A stretch of DNA of 64,000 bases from positions 62,001 through 126,000 of the forward strand of contig JADLCB010000003.1 of the NCBI GenBank assembly GCA_020847375.1. Direction: 5' to 3'. Positions 47,519 through 56,416 of the stretch are shown in pieces; within the stretch, counting starts at the first letter, position 1; every line of letters starts with the position of its first letter. The notes under the pieces were generated by a model. It did not search any database. It was not told the DNA's origin and saw nothing but the letters and a program-made list of their open reading frames with translations. A program made the translations under genes and the position numbers. Source of the DNA: Phycisphaerales bacterium. GTDB taxonomy: Bacteria > Planctomycetota > Phycisphaerae > Tepidisphaerales > Tepidisphaeraceae.

Positions 47519-47998
47519 ATGCGCAAGCACTCCATGCCCGAAAGCAACGTCACTCATCCCAACGTCACGCCCCTGATTGACGTGGTGATGTGTCTGATCA
47601 TCTTCTTCATGCTGGTGGCCAAGATCGGCGTGACCAGCGGTGCTGAAGAGATGACGCTGCCCAAAGCCATTTTGGGACAGGATATCAAGGACCTGGGCAA
47701 CACACTGACGCTAAACGTGCGTAACATCAATCAGCCGCTGCCGATGGTGACTGCTTTACTGCCCGGACATCACGACACGACCGAGTTGAAATTCGAGGAA
47801 AACCGCGGTGGCAAGATCGAGCGCCCATTGCTGGATCTGCTCAAGGCCGCCCGCGCCAACAATCCCGAGTTCAAAGTGATCATCCGCGGCGAACAGGATA
47901 TGCCTTATCGTCTGCTCGAACCGGTTCTATTTGTTTCGGCACAAGCGAATGTGAAAAACGTCAACTTCGCAACTGAAACGGTGCAGGCTAAGAAGTGA
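47519..47998 (+). CDS. ExbD/TolR-family protein, first copy
   Basis: The 159-residue protein has a single helix (about 15-37) with the conserved aspartate in VTPLIDVVMCLIIFFML, the proton-carrying residue of the family, followed by a periplasmic domain. An AAGGAG site lies 6 bases before the ATG. The second ExbD-like gene follows after 7 bases. Two different ExbD copies beside one ExbB suggest a hetero-oligomer. Confidence 0.93.
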   Translation: MRKHSMPESNVTHPNVTPLIDVVMCLIIFFMLVAKIGVTSGAEEMTLPKAILGQDIKDLGNTLTLNVRNINQPLPMVTALLPGHHDTTELKFEENRGGKIERPLLDLLKAARANNPEFKVIIRGEQDMPYRLLEPVLFVSAQANVKNVNFATETVQAKK

Positions 47999-48005
47999 GC
48001 AACGC

Positions 48006-48509
48006 ATGCGAATCCGAGGATCGAAAAAAGTTCATTACGACGCCGGGCCGAACATGACGCCGCTGGTTGACGTGGTCATGGTGATCCTGATCTTCCTGAT
48101 GCTGGCCGGAAGTTTTGGCGGCGTGGAGCGCTACCTGACCAGCAACGTGCCGATCAAGCAAAGCGGTGTCGGGCAGGCGGCGGTTGATAACACGGTTCCT
48201 GATACGCCACTGGAAATCCGGGTTGATCGCAACCGGGCGGATCCGAGCAAGTTTGATGTCCGGGCTGGGCGTATCGCCATGACCATCGACGCCTCCACCC
48301 AGGAAAGTTGGTTGCAGCAGATGGATCAGTTGACCGAAGCGCTCAAACAGATGCATCAGGAGCTGAACGCTGCCGGCACGAGTGATGATAAAATCCAGGT
48401 GGAAATCCATCCGCAAAAAGATGTCCCCTATGCCCATGCGATTCATGTATTTGAGGCGGTGACCGACGCCCAGTTCAAGAAAATCAGTTTTGCCCAGTCC
48501 CATGAATAA
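48006..48509 (+). CDS. ExbD/TolR-family protein, second copy
   Basis: The 167-residue paralogue of the preceding gene has the helix NMTPLVDVVMVILIFLMLAG with the channel aspartate, then a periplasmic domain rich in Asp/Gln. Sequence outside the helix differs strongly from the first copy, so they are not recent duplicates. Its stop codon overlaps the start of the TPR gene by 8 bases, indicating coupled translation. Confidence 0.92.
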   Translation: MRIRGSKKVHYDAGPNMTPLVDVVMVILIFLMLAGSFGGVERYLTSNVPIKQSGVGQAAVDNTVPDTPLEIRVDRNRADPSKFDVRAGRIAMTIDASTQESWLQQMDQLTEALKQMHQELNAAGTSDDKIQVEIHPQKDVPYAHAIHVFEAVTDAQFKKISFAQSHE

Positions 48510-51348
48510 AAAAGGCACCCCAGGTTCTTTCATGGTCAGTTCACGATCCATTCTCACCGCTGTTCTTGCCACAGGTTTATTGCTCATCAGCCCCGCCATT
48601 TTGGTGCAGGGGCAAACTCCGCCGACGACCCCGACACCCAAAAACGCTGCCACCGGACTCAATGCCCTCAGCGACGATGCCCTGTTCACCGAACTGGCCA
48701 GCCGTGGACTGGATCAACTGCTCCAGCGTGCTTTTGAGATCAACCATGTCCCGCAGGAAAAACAGGAGAGCATCAAAACACTCAGCGCCTTGCGCAAACT
48801 GGGTGATCCCAACAGCAAGCTCAGCCCGCACCAGCGCCAGACGCTGATCGACCACGTTGTCGCCGGGATCGATTCGACGCTGCCTAAAATCAAAGACCCC
48901 CATCTGCTGGTGCAGCAGGCGAATCTGTTGATCACGGAATCGGTCAACAATGATGTCAACACGCTGGAGTTCTGGGGCGAAAATCCGCGCCTGCAGGCGT
49001 CGCTGCACCCGATTGTACTGGCGACGGATCGGATTCTGGATCGCGCACTGATCGTCGGCAACGAAGACCTGGAAACCATCGCCAATAAAATCCGTCGGCC
49101 CAATGACGCTGCCGCCCAGCAGTACCTCAAACTGGAGTCGCTGCTGACAACGGCTGACTTCACGCGCACGATGAACCAGTACGCGCTGGCATTGTCGATT
49201 GATCGGGCTGATCCCCAGCGAAAACAAATCGCCACCCAGGCAATTGATAAACTTCGCGAGCTGGACGAAGCCGACAGTGGCGTACAGGTCGTGGTAAAAA
49301 ACCGCATCGGCAAGCTGTTGATTGCGCGCGGCGATGCCGATGATTACGACAAGGCGAAAAAAGAGTTTCAGGCAGTGATCGACCAGCAGACCACCCCGCC
49401 GCCTGACGTTGGCCAGACGTATGAGGCGCTCTATTTCTCCGTGGTTGCCGATCTGACGGATAAAAAACTGGATGCAGCCCAGCAAGCACTGGAGAAATTG
49501 CGCACCTGGCAGAAAACCAACATCCCGGCGGACAATAAAACCTGGCAGGCTGGTGCCGACGCTGCCATCGCCATGATGGAATATCGCATCATCTCCGCCC
49601 GGGCTGACAGCACGCCTGGCCAGCAGAAGCAGCTTAACGAGCAGGCCAACCAGATACTGGTGAATCTGGTCAAGGCACAACCCGCCTATGGCAGCGTCAT
49701 TTATCAGCAACTGGCTGACCGCCTTGCCCCCAGCACCGATCTGACCAAGGCCGACTCACTGATGCTTCGCGCGCTGATGCGCCAGGGTGAACAGGAGGCG
49801 ATGAAGCCGCAGAACGAAGCGCGGGATGCCAGCACCATCAAGCGTGCCCTGACTGCGACCGATCTGTTTTTGTCGCGTCAAGGTCAGCAAGGCATTGGTA
49901 ATGATGATATTGCCACTGCCATGCTGTTGCGCGGCGTATTGCTGGAGGCGGACAATCAACCTCTCGATGCCGCCGAGGCGTACATGGCGTTCGTCGGGCG
50001 GTTCAAGACCAATGCCAACGCCACATTCGCCCTGGATAACGCCATGGCGCTCATCAACCCTTTACTGGCGGATCGGGAAAGCAACGCCCGCATTGACGAC
50101 TTGTACACGCGCGTGCTGGCCGCGGCAGTGGATGAACCGTTTAACCGGATCGATCTGGCCTATCAGGCGGGCCGTCAACTCCAACAGACCGGCCAGTATG
50201 CCCTGGCGCAGGCCGCATACGCCAAAGTGCTGCCGAATGATCCCAACAAGCTCTGGGCCAGCTATTTTCAGATGATCGCCATTAAGCAGCGTCTCGACGC
50301 GGATCGCGTCAAGACCGCAGGTGATAAAACCAAACTGCCTGTCGATCAGGCGGGTCAACTGCAGGAACAGGTGCAGACGCTGGCACAGCAGGTTCGCACC
50401 GAAGCGCAGGGACAGATCAGTTCAACGACTGACGCCCAGCAGCGCAGCCGCGCCCAGCGCGTGCTGGCCCAGACCACGCTGATGTCGGCTGACCTGGCCA
50501 ATCGTGTACAGAATCAGCCCGCCCGCGCCATTGAAATTCTGAACAATTTTGAATCCACGGTCAAAGGCATGTCGCAGGCTGATCAGCTCCTGACCCAGGC
50601 GCTGTTTATCCGGGTCGATGCGTTCATGGATCTCAAGCAAAACACCCAGGCGACCGACGCCCTGGTGGAACTGCTGCAAACACGCGGCGGTGATGAGGGT
50701 GCGCAGATCATTTACGATCTGCTGACCCGTCTGAACAACGATTTTGAGGCAGCACGCCAAGCTGCTAATCGCCCGGAAATGGAACAACTCGCCGCTGCCC
50801 GCGCTGCCCTGACGGGTTATCTGGTGCAATGGGCGCAGACCAACAAAAAAGATGCCGTCTATCAGTACCGGGTTTATGACGCTGAATCGCAGGCGCAGGC
50901 TGCCCGCCTGACGAATGATCCGGCCCGGCGCCAGCAACTGCTCAAAGCCTCCGAGCAGCGTTATCAGGCGCTGCTGGGGGAGAAAAATGATCCGGTGGTG
51001 CAACTGGGCCTGGCCAATGCCGCGTATGATCTGGGCGATTACCGCACCGCCCAGCCCTACTACACCCGGCTGATCGGCGAACGCAAATTAGGCGGGCCTA
51101 AACGTTATAACCCTGAAGGTGAGCTGGTTGACAATGACCAGTCTTGGGAGGCGATGTACAAGCTGTTCAAGTCGAATCTCGAAATTGCCGCTGCCGACAG
51201 CAGTTTGTCCTCGCTGGCTGACCAGACCAGGCAACGTCTGGCCCAGCTCTACATCATGCAGGGTAAAAATGTCGGTGGCCAGCGCTGGGGTCAGGAGTTT
51301 GAGGCGCTGCGCGAGCAGTTGCTACCGGATATGAAACTCCCGTCGTAG
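48502..51348 (+). CDS. Large exported TPR-rich protein
   Basis: The 948-residue protein starts with a signal peptide (about 10-40, MVSSRSILTAVLATGLLLIS) and continues as almost all alpha-helical repeats resembling tetratricopeptide repeats: AYLEL-type pieces such as DAAEAYMAFVGRFKTNANAT, QTGQYALAQAAYAKVLPNDP and LANAAYDLGDYRTAQPYYTRL. The composition is rich in Gln, Ala and Asp. No enzyme motif is visible. It probably acts in the periplasm as the scaffold or load of the ExbB/ExbD motor. It overlaps exbD2 and ends 4 bases before plsC. An in-frame TTG at 48490 is less likely as a start. Confidence 0.8.
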   Translation: MNKKGTPGSFMVSSRSILTAVLATGLLLISPAILVQGQTPPTTPTPKNAATGLNALSDDALFTELASRGLDQLLQRAFEINHVPQEKQESIKTLSALRKLGDPNSKLSPHQRQTLIDHVVAGIDSTLPKIKDPHLLVQQANLLITESVNNDVNTLEFWGENPRLQASLHPIVLATDRILDRALIVGNEDLETIANKIRRPNDAAAQQYLKLESLLTTADFTRTMNQYALALSIDRADPQRKQIATQAIDKLRELDEADSGVQVVVKNRIGKLLIARGDADDYDKAKKEFQAVIDQQTTPPPDVGQTYEALYFSVVADLTDKKLDAAQQALEKLRTWQKTNIPADNKTWQAGADAAIAMMEYRIISARADSTPGQQKQLNEQANQILVNLVKAQPAYGSVIYQQLADRLAPSTDLTKADSLMLRALMRQGEQEAMKPQNEARDASTIKRALTATDLFLSRQGQQGIGNDDIATAMLLRGVLLEADNQPLDAAEAYMAFVGRFKTNANATFALDNAMALINPLLADRESNARIDDLYTRVLAAAVDEPFNRIDLAYQAGRQLQQTGQYALAQAAYAKVLPNDPNKLWASYFQMIAIKQRLDADRVKTAGDKTKLPVDQAGQLQEQVQTLAQQVRTEAQGQISSTTDAQQRSRAQRVLAQTTLMSADLANRVQNQPARAIEILNNFESTVKGMSQADQLLTQALFIRVDAFMDLKQNTQATDALVELLQTRGGDEGAQIIYDLLTRLNNDFEAARQAANRPEMEQLAAARAALTGYLVQWAQTNKKDAVYQYRVYDAESQAQAARLTNDPARRQQLLKASEQRYQALLGEKNDPVVQLGLANAAYDLGDYRTAQPYYTRLIGERKLGGPKRYNPEGELVDNDQSWEAMYKLFKSNLEIAAADSSLSSLADQTRQRLAQLYIMQGKNVGGQRWGQEFEALREQLLPDMKLPS

Positions 51349-51352
51349 CAAT

Positions 51353-52087
51353 ATGACCGGTTTGTTTCCCACAACACTGCTCCATGGTAAAACTTCGCCG
51401 GTGAGTCAGGATCAGACCCCCATCCGATTTGATCGTCCCGAGCAGCGCCCCAGCCTGCAGATGCTTGCGGCGGTCAACCGCATCTTCACCCGCTGCTACC
51501 ATCGCCTGGAACCAGCCTCGGCCTGTCCATTGCCGCGGCGCGGACCAGCGATTCTCGTCTGCAACCACACCAGCGGTCTTGATCCGCTGTTGTTGCAATC
51601 CACCTGCGCCCGGCCCATCGTCTGGATGATGGCCCACGAGTATTACCAGCGCAAAAGTCTGAGGTGGATCTTTCGCCTGATCGACGCCATTCCTGTCAGC
51701 CGCGACCAGCGCGATCTATCGGCGCTGCGGATGGCGCTGCGCGCATTGCGATCGGGGCGCATTTTGGGAATCTTCCCCGAAGGACGCATTGAAACCGACC
51801 AGCAGCTCCTGCCCTTTCAGACCGGAGTTGCCTTGCTGATGCTGCGCAGCGGCGCGTCGATCTATCCGGCTTATCTGAACAGTCCCTGGCGTGAAACGGA
51901 CATGCTGCGCACCTTTTTGTTCCCGCGCTCCGTCAAACTCACCTTCGGCGCGCCTTTGCACGCCAAATCGCTCCATCCCCATCATCAGCAGCTCGACGCC
52001 ATCACGGCGCAAATCCAGTCCTTGATTGAGGCGCTGCGCCAACAATCCAATTCGCCGACACCCGCGAAAATGACTGGGGGCATGTAA
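51353..52087 (+). CDS. plsC: 1-acyl-sn-glycerol-3-phosphate acyltransferase (PlsC-like)
   Basis: Transfers an acyl chain to lysophosphatidic acid at the inner membrane. The 244-residue protein has the HX4D catalytic motif (CNHTSGLDP), a region around VSRDQRDLSALR, the FPEGRI motif and a PAYLNSPW stretch. The ATG at 51353 lies 4 bases after the TPR gene's stop codon, so it is probably part of the same transcript. The exact acceptor lipid cannot be told from motifs. Confidence 0.88.
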   Translation: MTGLFPTTLLHGKTSPVSQDQTPIRFDRPEQRPSLQMLAAVNRIFTRCYHRLEPASACPLPRRGPAILVCNHTSGLDPLLLQSTCARPIVWMMAHEYYQRKSLRWIFRLIDAIPVSRDQRDLSALRMALRALRSGRILGIFPEGRIETDQQLLPFQTGVALLMLRSGASIYPAYLNSPWRETDMLRTFLFPRSVKLTFGAPLHAKSLHPHHQQLDAITAQIQSLIEALRQQSNSPTPAKMTGGM

Positions 52088-52202
52088 CCAGCCTGTCATA
52101 ACAATATCTGGCCGATGTGATATATAGCGCCGGGTATTTCACCCCTTTGCCGGATGAATGTCGATACACAACGATAGTTCGTTGTCTCTGGAGTTGTCCC
52201 GT

Positions 52203-54080
52203 ATGGCACTTTCACAACCTGTCGCCTCCGCCTCACCAACCAAACGATCACGGTTCATCCAATGGCTGGAACTTTATCAGCCCAAATCTCTCATCTGCCT
52301 GCGCGAGGGGTACGGCCGGGCATTTTTCTTTAATGATCTGATGGCGGGCTTGACCGTCGGCATTATCGCCCTGCCGTTGAGTCTGGCCCTGGCGATTGGT
52401 TCGGGCGTGCGCCCCGAACAAGGCCTTTATACGGCTATTATTGCTGGATTTCTGATTTCACTACTAGGCGGTTCGCGCGTGCAGATCGGCGGCCCCGCCG
52501 GTGCGTTCATGGCGATTGTGGCGGGCATCGTCGCCAATCATGGTTATGAAGGTCTGGCGATCAGCACCCTGATGGCTGGGATCATTCTTATCATCATGGG
52601 CATCACACGCCTGGGCGCTCTGATCAAATTCATCCCCTATCCGGTGACCACTGGTTTCACCAGCGGCATTGCGGTCATCATCTTCAGCCAGCAGATCAAG
52701 GACTTTTTCGGACTCACCATCTCCTGGACCGATGCTGCCGGCGCTGTTCAAACCGAACCGCCGGGCGAATTTATTCATAAATGGCAGGTACTGATCGCCA
52801 ATCTGGGCAGTGTGAGCTGGATCACGTTGCTGATGGGCGGCGGGGCATTACTGGCGATGGCGGGTCTGCGCCGTTTTGCCCCGCGGGTTCCTGGCGCGCT
52901 GGTGGTGGTGGTTGTCGGCGCGGTGCTCACGGCTGGGTTTGGTCTGGCCAGCGACGCGCCGGGCGCACACGGTGGGATTCAGACCATCGGGACGCGCTTC
53001 GGTGGTATCCCCCGCACCCTACCCGTGCCGCAGCTTCCATTTACCCTCAGCTCATGGGCGGATGTAAGCACTTTGTGGAACAAAGCCAAAACCCTTGTCC
53101 CTGAAGCGACGACGATCGCCATACTTTGCGCCATCGAGTCGTTGCTGTGCGCCGTGGTGGCTGACGGGATGATCGGCGGGCGACACAAGAGCAACACCGA
53201 ATTGATCGCCCAGGGCGTGGCCAATCTTGCCTCCATTGGTTTTGGCGGTATCCCCGCGACCGGCACCATCGCCCGCACCGCGACCAACGTCAAATCGGGG
53301 GCGCGCACCCCGCTGGCGGGGATGATCCATTCCGTATTCCTGCTGATTATGATGCTGATCCTGGCGCCTTACGCCAGCCAGATACCCCTGAGTGTGCTGG
53401 CGGCGGTTCTGATCATGGTCGCCTGGAACATGGCCGAGCGCGATCATTTCAAATCGCTGCTGCGCGCTCCGCGCAGCGATATTGCCGTGCTGCTCACCAC
53501 GTTTGGATTGACAGTTTTAACTGACCTGACCGTTGCCGTCGGCGTCGGGATGGTTCTGGCCGCCATGCTGTTCATGAAGCGAATGGCGGAAGTGACCGAT
53601 GTACAGGCGCTGCGCGATGAAATCACCGAACGCGGGCCACAATTGCCCGATGTGGTTGACCCCAACGCCATCACCAAGCGCACCGTTCCGCCGGAGGTGG
53701 AAGTTTATGAAATCAACGGGCCGTTCTTTTTCGGTATCGCTGACCGCCTCAAGGACACGCTGCGCAGCGTGAAAAAGCCGCCCCGCGTTTTTATTCTGCG
53801 TATGCGACGTGTGACCGCGATCGATGCCACCGCCATGCACGCCCTGGATGAATTTCATGACAAATGTCGCCGCCAAAACACCCATTTGCTGCTGGCTGGT
53901 GTACACGCCCAGCCCATTTTTGCCCTGGGCCGATACAAACTGCTGGACAAGATCGGCGAGGACAATCTGTTCGACAATATCGACGATGCCCTGAACGCCG
54001 CGCGCCAACTGATCGGGATGCAGCCACTGCCCAAACCCCAAACCGCCGTGGCGGAAGTAGCCCGCGAGCAGCACGGCTGA
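52203..54080 (+). CDS. SulP-family anion transporter with STAS domain
   Basis: SLC26/SulP membrane transporter for sulfate, bicarbonate or similar anions. The 625-residue protein has about 12-14 helices (TVGIIALPLSLALAIGSGV, GPAGAFMAIVAGIV, GGRHKSNTELIAQGVANLAS, IPATGTIARTATNVKSGA) and a C-terminal cytosolic STAS domain (VFILRMRRVTAIDATAMHAL). The chosen ATG follows GGAG by 9 bases; an in-frame ATG at 52158 would add 15 residues. The carbonic anhydrase is in the same window but not adjacent, so a link to bicarbonate is speculation. Confidence 0.9.
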   Translation: MALSQPVASASPTKRSRFIQWLELYQPKSLICLREGYGRAFFFNDLMAGLTVGIIALPLSLALAIGSGVRPEQGLYTAIIAGFLISLLGGSRVQIGGPAGAFMAIVAGIVANHGYEGLAISTLMAGIILIIMGITRLGALIKFIPYPVTTGFTSGIAVIIFSQQIKDFFGLTISWTDAAGAVQTEPPGEFIHKWQVLIANLGSVSWITLLMGGGALLAMAGLRRFAPRVPGALVVVVVGAVLTAGFGLASDAPGAHGGIQTIGTRFGGIPRTLPVPQLPFTLSSWADVSTLWNKAKTLVPEATTIAILCAIESLLCAVVADGMIGGRHKSNTELIAQGVANLASIGFGGIPATGTIARTATNVKSGARTPLAGMIHSVFLLIMMLILAPYASQIPLSVLAAVLIMVAWNMAERDHFKSLLRAPRSDIAVLLTTFGLTVLTDLTVAVGVGMVLAAMLFMKRMAEVTDVQALRDEITERGPQLPDVVDPNAITKRTVPPEVEVYEINGPFFFGIADRLKDTLRSVKKPPRVFILRMRRVTAIDATAMHALDEFHDKCRRQNTHLLLAGVHAQPIFALGRYKLLDKIGEDNLFDNIDDALNAARQLIGMQPLPKPQTAVAEVAREQHG

Positions 54081-54197
54081 TCCACTGATCCATCATCAAT
54101 TTTATTGTCGAATTTTACTGATCGTTCGGGCTTGTTCTGCGTTATACTTGGCGCGCATCGGCGCTTGGTGCGCCGCCGTTCTAACACCCGAGGCGAC

Positions 54198-54914
54198 ATG
54201 TCGGAACATGCCAAATTCTTCTGCCAGTCATGTGGCAAGGCGTATACCTGGAAGCCTGAACTGGCGGGCAAACGTGCCCAGTGCAAATGTGGCCAGATGA
54301 TGATCGTGCCGCCGCAGCTCGATGCGCCCAAGCCTCAAACGTCGTATGATCTGTTTGAAGATGAACCACCCGCACCCGCGCCCCACTCCATCCCGCCAGC
54401 GCCCTTTCCCACCGTCGCCAGCCCGGTGCGCCAGCCCTTGCCCGAAGTTGCCCCAGCCAGCAGCAATACCCGAAAAACAATTCTCTGGACCATCCTGACC
54501 TTGATGGTGCTGGCGGGTGCTTCAACCGGCGCATTTTTTCTGATCCAGTCCAACAAAAAACCGCCGATCCAGTACAAGTTTGAAGATCAGGCGATTACAC
54601 GCCAGCTTGACGGTTCGCCCCATCTGGAAATCAAGGCATTCCTGGAAAATCCATTATTCAGCCTCATGGGCATGACCACGGCGCAAGCGCAGGGATTTGC
54701 TGAAACGCTGTACAAAATGGGCGCTAGGAATATCTACGCTTTTAATGGTCGCGTGTCGCGCAGCCTGGTCGTTGAGCTGCCGGATGATCGCGCCCAGCGC
54801 CAGCAGATCATCGATCATTACAATCGCTACCATGAGGGGATGAGCGATGTCCGCCAAGCCACGGACGAAGGTCAGCGTTATCTGAAATACCGCCTGAAAA
54901 TCGCCAGCACCTGA
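54198..54914 (+). CDS. Membrane protein with N-terminal zinc-ribbon-like motif
   Basis: ATG 54198 follows GAGG by 5 bases. The 238-residue product starts with FFCQSCGKAYTWKPELAGK and CKCGQ, four cysteines in a CxxC-CxCG layout typical of planctomycete zinc-ribbon leaders on membrane proteins. A Pro-rich linker, one helix (about 97-118) and an extracytoplasmic domain of about 110 residues follow (GFAETLYKMGARNIYAF). I do not recognise the C-terminal domain. TATACT at about 54143 is a weak promoter candidate. Confidence 0.7.
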   Translation: MSEHAKFFCQSCGKAYTWKPELAGKRAQCKCGQMMIVPPQLDAPKPQTSYDLFEDEPPAPAPHSIPPAPFPTVASPVRQPLPEVAPASSNTRKTILWTILTLMVLAGASTGAFFLIQSNKKPPIQYKFEDQAITRQLDGSPHLEIKAFLENPLFSLMGMTTAQAQGFAETLYKMGARNIYAFNGRVSRSLVVELPDDRAQRQQIIDHYNRYHEGMSDVRQATDEGQRYLKYRLKIAST

Positions 54915-55090
54915 AGAATCGTCTGTTGTGTGGTGACAATCGTCCGAGGTCGATCACGCCTCATTCCTGCAGCCATCATCCCCGGTTGGGCCTCTGGCGC
55001 GCCAGGTGATTGATTGTTCGATCGATCACACAATTGTTTTTATCGTTGTTTGATCTCGCACAACTGTCGGCTTGGCGGTAGGCTAAGGAT

Positions 55091-56278
55091 GTGATCGTTC
55101 CTGTCGCTCTGGTGATAGCCTCCATGCTGTTCGCGGTGGCGGTGGCATTCGGGACCCACCCGAACTGGGCCGACACTGAAGCTGGTCTGGAGTTGATTTA
55201 CACTGCCCGGCGGTTGCAATGGCCGCTGGTGGTGGCGTGCATTGCTTGTTGCATCGGGCTGATCGCGCTGGTGGTGTCAGGTCGCAACCGATCCTGGTGG
55301 TTGATCGCGCTGGCACCGATTCTGGGCTTGTTCGTTTATCGTTTTTCGACGCGCTCGTTCAACGCCTTTCAGATTCTGGACAATCCCGTTTTTCTACGGG
55401 CATCTGACGCGGATTATCTGGCTGATGATGAAATGGTGGTCGGCTTGCATTTTGCCGATGAACATTACGCCTACCCATTTCGACTGTTGTACACCCGGCC
55501 GGTGATCATTCAGACAGATCGGAATCAGCGGTTGATCCTGTTCTGGTCCGCTTTCGCCAATCGCGCCCGGGCCGCATCGATTGATCGTGATCTGAAAGCG
55601 CGCGATCTGGATATTGTCTCAATGCCCGCCAATGCCCTGCTGGTCTATAACAGCCGGCTGGGGCAATTCATCAATGGGTTGACCCTGCGCACGCGCCACG
55701 CAGCACCGGCGACGGGAATCGGCGGTGAAATTCCCACGGAAAAAATGTCGTGGAAGCGCTGGCGGCAGTTGCACCCACAGACGCGCGTCATGGCGCCGTT
55801 GTCGGACACCGCGTCGGGCAACCCGGTGGCTGCGGTTCTGCCGTATTACAATCTTCCGGCTTCGGCGCATTTACCATCGGGCAGTCAGACTTCGATCGCG
55901 GTCATTCATACCGACCCGCCAATGGCGGTGCCGATGGATCAAATCGCCAATGTGCCGCTGAATTTCATGGCTGGTTCGGTTCCGGTACTGCTCCTGCGTG
56001 ATCGGACCACCGATCAGATTCGCGCCTTTGACCGGCGGCTGGAAGATGATCTGACTCCTTATTTTCGGCTGAACACCGATCCGCGGCGCAAAGGCGTGGC
56101 GATGCTTGATGGTGATACAACCATCGGGTGGAGCGCCGACGGCCAGGCGGTCGATGGTGATAAATCGCGCCGCGGTTTTCAGTTGACGGAATTACCGGTG
56201 GAACCCAATCTGTACTGGGGCGTTATGAAGTACTGGTATCCCAATCTGCTGCTGTATCAGCCGCCACCAGCGCCGTAG
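55091..56278 (+). CDS. DUF3179-like membrane-anchored protein
   Basis: 395 residues from a GTG (55091) that is preceded by a poorly spaced AAGG. Two or three N-terminal helices (about 1-90) lead to a periplasmic domain. It resembles DUF3179 in DEMVVGLHFADEHYAYPFRLL, ALLVYNSRLGQFINGL and SWKRWRQLHPQTRVM. The CPLC-type motif of many DUF3179 members is not visible, so the assignment is to a divergent branch. The function of the family is unknown. It is separated from its neighbours by over 100 bases on each side. Confidence 0.68.
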   Translation: MIVPVALVIASMLFAVAVAFGTHPNWADTEAGLELIYTARRLQWPLVVACIACCIGLIALVVSGRNRSWWLIALAPILGLFVYRFSTRSFNAFQILDNPVFLRASDADYLADDEMVVGLHFADEHYAYPFRLLYTRPVIIQTDRNQRLILFWSAFANRARAASIDRDLKARDLDIVSMPANALLVYNSRLGQFINGLTLRTRHAAPATGIGGEIPTEKMSWKRWRQLHPQTRVMAPLSDTASGNPVAAVLPYYNLPASAHLPSGSQTSIAVIHTDPPMAVPMDQIANVPLNFMAGSVPVLLLRDRTTDQIRAFDRRLEDDLTPYFRLNTDPRRKGVAMLDGDTTIGWSADGQAVDGDKSRRGFQLTELPVEPNLYWGVMKYWYPNLLLYQPPPAP

Positions 56279-56416
56279 CAGCGCACGGCGTCATTCGGCA
56301 AGCCCTCATTTGTCCAATCGGCTGCCCGATCAGTTCCTCCGCGACCCTTGCAATAAACGTTCCGTCGAAACTGTTTCCCAGATGACAAACTCCGTCAGGT
56401 GATTAACATCGGTACC

